NCBI GenBank assembly: GCA_046295675.1
Contig: JBKBMW010000045.1
Span: 1-5,070 of the forward strand
DNA from: JAOAJF01 sp046295675
GTDB lineage: Archaea; Micrarchaeota; Micrarchaeia; Anstonellales; Anstonellaceae
Length of the DNA: 5,070 bases
Direction of reading: 5' to 3'
The notes below the pieces were generated by a model. It made no database searches, was not told where the DNA came from, and worked only from the letters and a program-made list of their open reading frames with translations. Below, piece after piece: positions 1 to 5,070 of the stretch. The first letter of the stretch is position 1, and each line of letters starts with the position of its first letter. A program made the translations under genes and the position numbers.

Positions 1-480
1 ATGGACATGATGGGCTATTGGATAAACAAGCTGGCGTAAGTAGGTTTCAAAACTTGCTATCTTTGCTTCCTTTGCCTCTTCAGATAAAAGAGGAAAATTA
101 ATTGGGCTGATTTTTAAAACAGCTAATATTCGCCCATCCAGTGTTATTATTTTATTTTCTTCAATAGCTCTAATATTTGAAAGAAGGGTTGGATTTGATT
201 CCAATGTTGTCCTATCAGAACTAAGGTAATACTTTAATCGCAAATAGAGATAACGATCCAAATTAGCAAAGATAAAGATAAGGCATAAAAACAAAACAGT
301 ACCCCAAACATAGATTGAATCAGAAGGATTTTCAAACAAATCTGCTGATAATACCATTGAAATATAGGTAAGAACAAATGTTATTATAAGATAAACCAAT
401 TGCTTTATAGTTATAATTCCACCTAATTTTTCATCAATATCGAAAGTATCTTTTGATGGAATAGTTCTATATCCTGGCAT
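1..480 (-). CDS. PrgI/VirB3-VirB4-like type IV secretion protein, N-terminal 160 residues (3' end beyond window)
   Basis: I translated this from the ATG at 480-478; the frame is open to the window edge, giving 160 residues and no stop. Residues 1-24 are polar and begin MPGYRTIPSK. Two membrane helices follow at about 27-45 and 57-72, then a basic stretch (RLKYYLSSDR near 81-90). This short two-helix layout is that of PrgI/VirB3 proteins. From about residue 104 the chain changes to a soluble alpha/beta pattern: ITLDGRILAVLKISPINF, then an acidic/alanine helix and LRQLVYPI. That matches the opening of VirB4/TraC-type ATPases (a 'DG..RAVL.VSPINF' strand-helix unit). I infer a VirB3-VirB4 fusion whose Walker A and B motifs lie outside the window; VirB4 ATPases power pilus assembly and substrate transfer at the inner face of the membrane. 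It starts 1 bp after the VirB6-like stop codon and has the clearest Shine-Dalgarno of the operon. Without the ATPase core the VirB4 part is likely, not proven. Confidence 0.72.
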   Translation of the reverse strand, partial: MPGYRTIPSKDTFDIDEKLGGIITIKQLVYLIITFVLTYISMVLSADLFENPSDSIYVWGTVLFLCLIFIFANLDRYLYLRLKYYLSSDRTTLESNPTLLSNIRAIEENKIITLDGRILAVLKISPINFPLLSEEAKEAKIASFETYLRQLVYPIAHHVH

Positions 481-481
481 T

Positions 482-2992
482 TTACTTTCCTCCTATCAAT
501 GCTATTGCTGAGATTATAGCAATTACAATTACAAGCAAATCAACAAAACCAAAAAAAACTATAAAGGATGCACTAAAAAATGTCGAACCTAAAGTATTTT
601 GGAGAGTTATATCCCCTATTTCCACAAACATTTTATATATAAGAAGTAAAATAGAGTTGATTAGACTTAATACAAAAACCATAAAGGTTATGCCCAAAAG
701 TGCTTTTCCAAATCCTTTGGTTGAAGAATTAAAAAATAATAGCAAGGTAAAGGGAAAGAATAAAAACAAAGTTATAAAGAGTATATAACGCGAAAGTAGG
801 ATTAGATAAGAAAGATTTAAAAAAGGAAGAAGAAGTTTTAAGATTTCATAATTTTCAGCTAAAAATTCTGCTGAAATGGTACTTTTTGTTAAAATCTCAG
901 CTGGTTCTTGTCCAACTATCCATTGGCTCACTCCACTTAAAAGATTTACAGATTGAGTTATAATTGAATAAGACACAAAGGAGAGGATAACAAAAACTCC
1001 TAGCCAAATATATTGTGCCAGAGCTTCTGCTCTTTTTTTTGGATTAAAAATATTTAAGATTAGATAAAGAGAATTGAAGGCCCAAGCCACTCTAAATAAT
1101 GCAAGTGCGATTGCCACCATATTGGAATATGCAGTTTTATAGGGTTCAATATTTGGAGTTGCAACTACTAAAAATGCTATGTTTGTGATGATAATGTTGG
1201 CAGTGGTGCGCATTGCATTAAATTCACTAACTGCTCTATAACTTTCAGCACATTCACCAAAATGCCTTATTGCATTATCAAAATCATAATTTTTACATGC
1301 TTCCAAAGTCTGCAAATAATCTGCTTGTTGAGAATAAAAAAAACTGCTAAATATTGAAAAGAAAAGAAAGAAAAAAAGAAAGCTAAAGCTCCCTGTAGAT
1401 CGCTTGCCACTTGACCATTTCATCAATAAGTTAAATGAAAGAATTATTAAAAATATTACTATAAGAAAACCGACTAAATCTTCTCCTTTTATTTTTTGTT
1501 TCTCTTGATTTATTCCTTTTCCTGGAACAAAAATAAATGCTTTTGCACTTCCATATTCTTCTGATCCTAAAACAATAGCACCTAAGGTAAATGTGTCTTC
1601 TCTTTGATCAACTTCTATTTGTCCAACTCCTTTGGAATCAGTTTGAATTATTTTTTTTTCTTTTTCTCCACTAAATAAAATCCCTGCATTACTCATTGGC
1701 ATATCCAACTGATCAGTTACTTTTGCTAAAATAGTTGCTTTAGAATTTTCTATTTTTTTAATTTCTAGTTTGATAGATGGAATAGATCTGCTACTATCGC
1801 AGGCTTGTTCAATAGTTTTTTGATAGAAAGGAGTATAGAGCTTAAAATTACAATCATTAGAGCTTATATTTGGCTGATCTAAATAAATGCGATAGACTAA
1901 GGTTGCATAATAATAATTTTCATCCTCGCTTTCGTTTAAAGAAGAAATGTAAAGATTCCCACTTTGCGAAGGCGAGGGGATAAGATTTAATTGTAATAAT
2001 GGATAGTTTTTACCTCTCTTAACTAATTTTAGGTCATTTTTTGATTTGATAAAAATGTTGTCTTTTATTTTTAGTTCATATTTTAAAAAATCTTTAGGAA
2101 GTTTGAGATGTACGATTCCATTTGCAAATCCTTTTTGCGGAACTGCTAATAAATTTTGATATTCTAAAATATCTGGATAAAATTTTATCGATAAAGAAAA
2201 ATTTCCTTCTACTTTATCAACTATAGTGCTGGAGGAATTCAAAACACAGTTTATAACTATTGTACAGTTCAAGCCTTCACAAGTTGTGCTGTTTTGTTTA
2301 GTAAATACTCTTTTTTGATATTTTCCCTCTCCTGAAAATAGGATAGTGAGGTTTTTTTTCTCGCTTGAATTAAATAAATTTGAAATCGGAAGAATTAAGC
2401 CTCTGGTTTGGTAATCCTCTATTTTTGCAACTATATCATAAGTATAACCGGAAACAAAATATTCCTCTTTACAAATTTCTTCAGAATCTTTGGTGTCGTT
2501 TATAACAAAATCCAGATTAGATTTTTTTAATAATAAGCTCTGCGAAGGCAAATAAAAAGCTTGATCCTTTTCATCAAAAACAGAGGGATAAATGTAAAGA
2601 ATTTTTACCCAAGCATTTTGCAAGCTATTGTTTGAAAAAAATATTCCATCAGAATAATTAGAAGGGGGAAATGTTGCATTCTCGAAAGTAGGCATAGCTA
2701 CTTTGCTATTCCAATATCTCACCCATTCTTGATTTTCCTGAGCATCGAGTTTTTTAATAAGAGAGAGGGTGATTTGCTCTTTTAAGTTTGAAGGAATCTT
2801 ATCTAAAATTGCACATGGAGAGGTATCTGTTGTAAAAAAAAAACTGCAATTAAGTTCCTCTTGAACTGGAGTGGGTTCTTGATAATTAGATAGATAGATA
2901 TAATCAAAATAAGTTCCTGGATTTTTTGCATCAGAAAAATTCAAAAATAAAAAAATGAAAAGTAGACAGATAGATAAGAAAAAGAAGCGCAT
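482..2992 (-). CDS. VirB6-like polytopic membrane protein with a large exported Ig-like N-terminal domain
   Basis: An 836-residue protein. Residues 1-22 form a signal peptide (MRFFFLSICLL, hydrophobic to about 19, then NFSDA). About 23-500 is a predicted exported region with about 13 N-x-S/T sequons and eight cysteines (49, 60, 174, 238, 243, 249, 381, 398), suggesting glycosylation and disulfides. Residues about 404-492 resemble a bacterial Ig-like/carboxypeptidase-regulatory beta-sandwich (KATILAKVTDQLDMPMSNAG, then TDSKGVGQIEV). Membrane segments follow at about 506-524, 535-553, 598-611 (weak), 625-648, 661-682, 719-753 (probably two), 763-788 and 806-833. A loop at 555-597 holds a further Cys pair (566, 581). 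Several helices in the C-terminal third, immediately followed by a PrgI/VirB3-VirB4-like gene, fit the VirB6/TrbL/PrgH role of membrane channel component, also compared with archaeal CedA. VirB6 proteins diverge strongly, so the assignment rests on topology and context; the ectodomain is unassigned. It starts 1 bp after the previous stop, with only a weak GTGAT ribosome-binding element. Confidence 0.7.
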   Translation of the reverse strand: MRFFFLSICLLFIFLFLNFSDAKNPGTYFDYIYLSNYQEPTPVQEELNCSFFFTTDTSPCAILDKIPSNLKEQITLSLIKKLDAQENQEWVRYWNSKVAMPTFENATFPPSNYSDGIFFSNNSLQNAWVKILYIYPSVFDEKDQAFYLPSQSLLLKKSNLDFVINDTKDSEEICKEEYFVSGYTYDIVAKIEDYQTRGLILPISNLFNSSEKKNLTILFSGEGKYQKRVFTKQNSTTCEGLNCTIVINCVLNSSSTIVDKVEGNFSLSIKFYPDILEYQNLLAVPQKGFANGIVHLKLPKDFLKYELKIKDNIFIKSKNDLKLVKRGKNYPLLQLNLIPSPSQSGNLYISSLNESEDENYYYATLVYRIYLDQPNISSNDCNFKLYTPFYQKTIEQACDSSRSIPSIKLEIKKIENSKATILAKVTDQLDMPMSNAGILFSGEKEKKIIQTDSKGVGQIEVDQREDTFTLGAIVLGSEEYGSAKAFIFVPGKGINQEKQKIKGEDLVGFLIVIFLIILSFNLLMKWSSGKRSTGSFSFLFFFLFFSIFSSFFYSQQADYLQTLEACKNYDFDNAIRHFGECAESYRAVSEFNAMRTTANIIITNIAFLVVATPNIEPYKTAYSNMVAIALALFRVAWAFNSLYLILNIFNPKKRAEALAQYIWLGVFVILSFVSYSIITQSVNLLSGVSQWIVGQEPAEILTKSTISAEFLAENYEILKLLLPFLNLSYLILLSRYILFITLFLFFPFTLLLFFNSSTKGFGKALLGITFMVFVLSLINSILLLIYKMFVEIGDITLQNTLGSTFFSASFIVFFGFVDLLVIVIAIISAIALIGGK
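488..494 (-). promoter_or_regulatory. Strong Shine-Dalgarno site for the PrgI/VirB4-like gene
   Basis: The minus strand reads AGGAGGA here, 7 bases before the ATG at 480. It is a near-perfect match to the anti-Shine-Dalgarno end of 16S rRNA and lies inside the last codons of the preceding gene. It fixes the start of the downstream gene. The other genes of this operon have weaker sites. Confidence 0.75.
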
Positions 2993-2993
2993 T

Positions 2994-3185
2994 TTAAATC
3001 ACATTTATTGGCAAATTGGTTGCTATTGCTGCTATAATGGTTGCTAAAAATGCAATAAAGCCATTATGTCTTACTGCTGGATCTGGATAAGCAATCATAG
3101 CTAAGGATATAAGCATAACTATTGCCAATAAAAGATTTGTAAGCATGTTGATGTTTGAAACAAATTCGCTGATTAATTCTACCAT
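2994..3185 (-). CDS. Two-helix membrane miniprotein, candidate pilin-like or accessory T4SS subunit
   Basis: A 63-residue protein almost wholly composed of two hydrophobic helices (about 14-33 and 41-60) joined by a short polar turn, YPDPAVRHNG (33-42). A short amphipathic N-terminus (MVELISEFVSNINML) precedes helix 1. There is no cleavable signal peptide and no cysteine. The helix-turn-helix hairpin with a basic turn is the fold of VirB2/TrbC pilins; small two-helix proteins also occur as CedA1/CedA2 in archaeal DNA-import systems and as PrgG-type proteins in Gram-positive conjugation operons. It lies 15 bp after the signal-bearing hairpin gene and 1 bp before the VirB6-like gene, so it is surely co-expressed with both. 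The coding call is supported by the tight packing, fitting start and clean hydrophobic pattern. Whether it is the pilin, a second pilin or a membrane accessory cannot be decided from sequence alone. Confidence 0.68.
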   Translation of the reverse strand: MVELISEFVSNINMLTNLLLAIVMLISLAMIAYPDPAVRHNGFIAFLATIIAAIATNLPINVI

Positions 3186-3200
3186 GTAATACCCCGATTT

Positions 3201-3587
3201 CTAAAAAACCTTAAGTCCGCAAATAGCACCCCCCATAAAAAAGTTTAAAGCACTTATTCCGATTATATATAAGATTACTGCTGCAATTGGACCTAAAATC
3301 ATTTTTACTCCATAGTTTCTCCATTCTGGAAAAGCTGCTCCTGAAAATGTTGCAACACCTAAAATAAAAACTAAGATTATAAACAAAAAGGCCCCTTTTA
3401 AAATCCATTCCCTAACAAATACACATATTTTTGAATTTTCTGCCCATGGGCTATCGATGTTTTCAGTAGAGATGGTAGTAAATACTCCGCTAACATTTTG
3501 TGGTTGTTGTTCATTCTGACCAAGAACAAAATTTAAAAATGTAAAAAAGGCAAAAAGAAAAGTTATAAAAAGCAAAAGTTTTTTCAT
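3201..3587 (-). CDS. Exported VirB2/TrbC-like pilin candidate (signal peptide plus two-helix hairpin)
   Basis: A 128-residue protein, first gene of the operon. Residues 1-23 are a classical signal peptide (MKKLLLFITF start, ending FVLG before Gln24). A polar segment at 24-58 (Gln/Asn-rich, one NVS sequon) is followed by helix 1 at about 60-85, a short basic turn FPEWRNYGVK (86-95) and helix 2 at about 97-118, ending AICGLKVF. Signal peptide, two helices and a short charged turn is the layout of VirB2/TrbC conjugative pilins and of archaeal CedA1/TedC-type subunits. Cys55 lies just before helix 1 and Cys123 just after helix 2, on the same predicted outer side, so a disulfide could close the hairpin; this is inference. 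The start is supported by the signal peptide and by AGGGGAG 6 bases upstream. The polar stretch between signal and hairpin is longer than a minimal pilin needs and might be trimmed. Sequence identity to known pilins cannot be judged here. Confidence 0.72.
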   Translation of the reverse strand: MKKLLLFITFLFAFFTFLNFVLGQNEQQPQNVSGVFTTISTENIDSPWAENSKICVFVREWILKGAFLFIILVFILGVATFSGAAFPEWRNYGVKMILGPIAAVILYIIGISALNFFMGGAICGLKVF

Positions 3588-3593
3588 TTTTTT

Positions 3594-3600
3594 CTCCCCT
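3594..3600 (-). promoter_or_regulatory. Shine-Dalgarno-like site for the operon's first gene
   Basis: The minus strand reads AGGGGAG, 6 bases ahead of the ATG at 3587. It is purine-rich and correctly spaced, though not a perfect GGAGG. It supports this ATG as the start and implies a leadered mRNA. Confidence 0.55.
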
Positions 3601-3646
3601 TTTGTAGTTTTTCTTATTAAAACTAAATACTAACAAACTTTTAAAG

Positions 3647-3654
3647 TATTTAAA
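3647..3654 (-). promoter_or_regulatory. Archaeal TATA box (box A) of the secretion operon
   Basis: The minus strand reads TTTAAATA, matching the archaeal box A consensus, preceded by an A-rich stretch (AGCAAAAA) that could act as the B-recognition element. Transcription would begin about 25 bases downstream, near 3620, leaving a leader of about 30-35 nt that contains the Shine-Dalgarno-like site. This is the only good TATA match ahead of the four-gene operon. Its position is sequence-based; the transcription start is inferred. Confidence 0.55.
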
Positions 3655-3696
3655 TTTTTGCTAAAGTTTCTAAAGGAAGGATTTTTAATAAAAAAG

Positions 3697-3730
3697 ATAG
3701 GAATAATATAGAATAATATAGAAATTATAG
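3697..3730. repeat. AT-rich short repeat with about 10-bp phasing between operon and tRNA promoters
   Basis: The unit GAATAATATA occurs twice back to back (3701-3720), and the tetramer ATAG recurs at 3697, 3708, 3718 and 3727, that is every 9-11 bp, close to one helical turn. It lies between two divergent transcription units. It could be plain low-complexity promoter DNA, a bent upstream element, or a binding site for a chromatin protein or repressor. No function can be assigned from sequence. Confidence 0.5.
3713..3721 (+). promoter_or_regulatory. Possible TATA box for the tRNA-Arg gene
   Basis: ATAATATAG lies 32-40 bases before the first tRNA base, about the right distance for an archaeal box A if the primary transcript starts a few bases ahead of the mature 5' end. 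The surroundings are so AT-rich that other TATA-like words nearby (for example around 3725-3738) are possible, so the exact element is uncertain. Confidence 0.3.
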
Positions 3731-3752
3731 AAATAATAAAAAAATAAAAATT

Positions 3753-3827
3753 GAGCCTGTAGCTCAACTTGGATAGAGCGTCTGGCTTCGGACCAGAAGG
3801 TTGCGGGTTCAAATCCTGCCAGGCTCG
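3753..3827 (+). tRNA. trnR: tRNA-Arg, anticodon UCG
   Basis: A complete 75-base cloverleaf reading CGA codons. The acceptor stem GAGCCTG (3753-3759) pairs fully with CAGGCTC (3820-3826), with discriminator G at 3827. The D stem is GCTC/GAGC. The anticodon stem is TCTGG/CCAGA (3781-3785 with 3793-3797) around loop CTTCGGA, with anticodon TCG at 3788-3790. The variable loop is AGGTT. The T stem is GCGGG/CCTGC (one G-T pair) around TTCAAAT (3808-3814). No CCA is encoded, so a CCA-adding enzyme must finish it, as is usual in archaea. There is no intron. It is divergent from the secretion operon and convergent with the surface-protein gene, whose stop lies only 18 bases beyond it. Confidence 0.96.
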
Positions 3828-3834
3828 AATTTAA

Positions 3835-3850
3835 AATAATTGGAATTATT
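3835..3850. repeat. Short AT-only inverted repeat between convergent tRNA and surface-protein gene
   Basis: AATAATT and AATTATT form a perfect 7-bp inverted repeat around GG, starting 8 bases past the tRNA 3' end and covering the stop codon of the surface-protein gene (3846-3848). It could help end transcription from both sides, but an AT-only stem with a two-base loop is weak and there is no long T run after it. In such AT-rich sequence it may be chance. Confidence 0.3.
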
Positions 3851-5070
3851 CTTGACCTTTATATTCTCCATAAAATGCAACAAGAGTATTTGATGGGTTC
3901 TTGTAGGTTGCCAATTCCATTGGAATCATTATTTCATAATCCGAAATACCATAGGTTCCAACTGCTGATTGATTAATTTTCACTGCAAAAATTAAATCTT
4001 GTACTCCATTATAACAGGTTGAGCTTTCTGAACCTTGCCAGAAGATACCTGTGGAGAATGGAGAGTTTTGAGTTATCTTTGCTACTGGAACATTGCTTAC
4101 TGTTCTTCCAAACACGCTAAAGGTATCCGTGTTATCAGCAACACTATCATTGTTTAAATCAAAATAGTTCTTGATTGTACGGCTTTGAGTTGAGGAAAGA
4201 CCCAAAGCATTATCAGCTATCTCGAAGTCATTTATGCCACTACCGTTATGTAATGAACCATTAGCACAAGTACCAAGAGGATAGATTCTGCTAAAGCTCA
4301 CATTTACAGTTGGTTCAGCAACATAAATTGTTTTTCCATGGGTTGCAGACCAATTAAGTAAAAAGTTTCCAACACCACTTCCTAAGATTAAATTACCTAA
4401 AGTTGCTCCATAGTATTTCTGCCATTCTTTGATAACATTAAAGCTGAAGTTTACTTGAACTGACGAATTTGATTTGTCTTTAGCATATACTGAACAATTC
4501 CAAGTTCCCCATAAGGTTAGATTGAAGTAGGGAGAACGATAATAAGTTGAATTAATAGCAGTTGCATTTTCGTTATTTAATATTATCGTTCCGTTTGGAG
4601 CAGTCACTGTAAAAAGAATTTGGTCTAAATCATTTTGACCATCACCATCAGTGACTTGTGCATAACAATATGTGATTTCCATTTGAGTGTTGTTTAACGA
4701 GTATGTGTTGTTTATTTGTGGAAGACTATTTGAAACAACCATTGCTGAGGAGTTTAATGGGGTGCCATTTTGATAAGTATCAGATGGAGTTATTTGACAG
4801 ATTATTGAATCATTTTTGGAATAATAAGAATTAGAAAGGTTAGGTTGAGTTTGGTTTGGTAATAAATTATCGTTTACAAACCAGTTATAGTAAAGTGTGA
4901 TAGAATCATTATCTAAATCAGAATAGTTAGAAGCAGTGCAATTTATATAAGATGTTGTTTGATAAATAACTGAAGGCTCTATTGTGAGATTGATGATAAC
5001 TGGGGGATTATTTGGATAAATGTTTTGGCCAGATGTAGTTGCTGAATTATTACTACTGTCAAAAAAGGTT
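3846..5070 (-). CDS. Secreted Ig-like multidomain surface glycoprotein, C-terminal 407 residues (5' end beyond window)
   Basis: The frame is open from the right edge to TAA at 3846-3848. Residues below count from the first full codon (5069-5067). Residues about 1-14 look like the end of one Ig-like repeat. Residues about 22-110 form another, with the classic Cys44...Trp63...Cys91 pattern and ending TPSDTYQNGTPLNSSA; this is the 'N.W..N..L....T.P.LS...C.ITP.D...NGT..NSS' type common in DPANN surface proteins. A second domain at about 115-213 has Cys135/Cys192 and an acidic TDGDGQNDLD stretch. The last about 190 residues hold a third Cys pair (268/352) and a dockerin/EF-hand-like loop DLNNDSVADNTD (304-315), a possible calcium site. 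About 25 N-x-S/T sequons occur, an exceptional density that fits heavy glycosylation. No C-terminal membrane anchor or sorting signal is seen, so attachment, if any, lies upstream. The Met at 4742 is internal, not the start. Role: cell-surface or adhesin-like, substrate unknown. Confidence 0.75.
   Translation of the reverse strand, partial: TFFDSSNNSATTSGQNIYPNNPPVIINLTIEPSVIYQTTSYINCTASNYSDLDNDSITLYYNWFVNDNLLPNQTQPNLSNSYYSKNDSIICQITPSDTYQNGTPLNSSAMVVSNSLPQINNTYSLNNTQMEITYCYAQVTDGDGQNDLDQILFTVTAPNGTIILNNENATAINSTYYRSPYFNLTLWGTWNCSVYAKDKSNSSVQVNFSFNVIKEWQKYYGATLGNLILGSGVGNFLLNWSATHGKTIYVAEPTVNVSFSRIYPLGTCANGSLHNGSGINDFEIADNALGLSSTQSRTIKNYFDLNNDSVADNTDTFSVFGRTVSNVPVAKITQNSPFSTGIFWQGSESSTCYNGVQDLIFAVKINQSAVGTYGISDYEIMIPMELATYKNPSNTLVAFYGEYKGQE

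Noticed and set aside
3211..3408. A 65-codon minus-strand open frame inside the exported pilin candidate gene
   Set aside because: It lies wholly within the 3201-3587 gene in another frame, has no signal peptide, and its product has no coherent hydrophobic pattern. It is a shadow of the real gene.
2994..3587. Archaeal type IV (archaellin-like) pilins
   Set aside because: Neither protein shows a class III signal peptide (a short basic leader with a K/R-G or similar cleavage site directly before one long helix). Both have two helices instead.
3630..3812. A 60-codon minus-strand open frame across the intergenic region and tRNA
   Set aside because: It is antisense to most of a well-formed tRNA gene and spans the operon promoter. 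Its composition reflects AT-rich non-coding DNA.
3808..3827. tRNA 3' end as an attachment site duplicated in the window
   Set aside because: No second copy of the T-arm and acceptor 3' sequence is visible elsewhere in these bases, so no att pair can be claimed here.
4740..4742. ATG as the start of a 298-residue surface protein
   Set aside because: The frame continues open upstream to the window edge through an Ig-like domain with matching Cys-Trp-Cys pattern and sequons, and no signal peptide follows this Met. It is an internal methionine.
1..5070. CRISPR array, insertion sequence or transposase
   Set aside because: I found no regularly spaced direct repeats of 20-40 bases, no transposase-like coding region and no terminal inverted repeats bounding a unit.
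1..5070. Origin in a candidate-phyla (CPR) bacterium
   Set aside because: CPR genomes also carry PrgI/VirB4 and VirB6-like clusters. The archaeal box A, a UCG-anticodon tRNA-Arg (bacteria usually use ACG read as ICG) and dense sequons favour archaea. It is not excluded outright.

Overview
The window is strongly AT-rich and looks like a chromosome fragment from an archaeon, most likely a DPANN-type lineage (Woesearchaeota/Pacearchaeota-like). The lineage is an inference. It rests on an archaeal-style TATA box (TTTAAATA) ahead of the main operon, a tRNA-Arg(UCG) gene without an encoded CCA end, predicted surface proteins crowded with N-x-S/T glycosylation sequons, and tandem Ig-like domains of a kind common in DPANN surface proteins. 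Candidate-phyla bacteria remain a weaker alternative.

Left part (1-3587, all minus strand). Four tightly packed genes read right to left: a signal-peptide-bearing small protein with a two-helix membrane hairpin (128 aa), a second two-helix membrane miniprotein (63 aa), a large polytopic membrane protein with a roughly 480-residue exported domain (836 aa), and the start of a PrgI/VirB3-VirB4-like protein that runs off the left edge. Gaps are 15, 1 and 1 bp, so this is one operon. The order pilin-like, small membrane protein, VirB6-like, VirB3-like, VirB4-like parallels the prgF-prgG-prgH-prgI-prgJ order of Gram-positive conjugation systems and the parts list of the archaeal Ced/Ted DNA-import systems. 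I read it as a compact, single-membrane type IV secretion (conjugation or DNA-uptake) apparatus. Substrate and direction of transport cannot be told from this window; no relaxase or coupling protein is visible.

Middle part (3588-3845). A 165-bp divergent intergenic region carries the operon promoter on the minus strand and an AT-rich, roughly helically phased repeat upstream of a complete plus-strand tRNA-Arg(UCG) gene.

Right part (3846-5070, minus strand). This is the C-terminal 407 residues of a secreted, sequon-rich, Ig-like multidomain surface protein whose start lies beyond the right edge. It faces the tRNA gene tail to tail and is a separate transcription unit from the secretion operon. 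There is no gene-free stretch longer than 300 bases.
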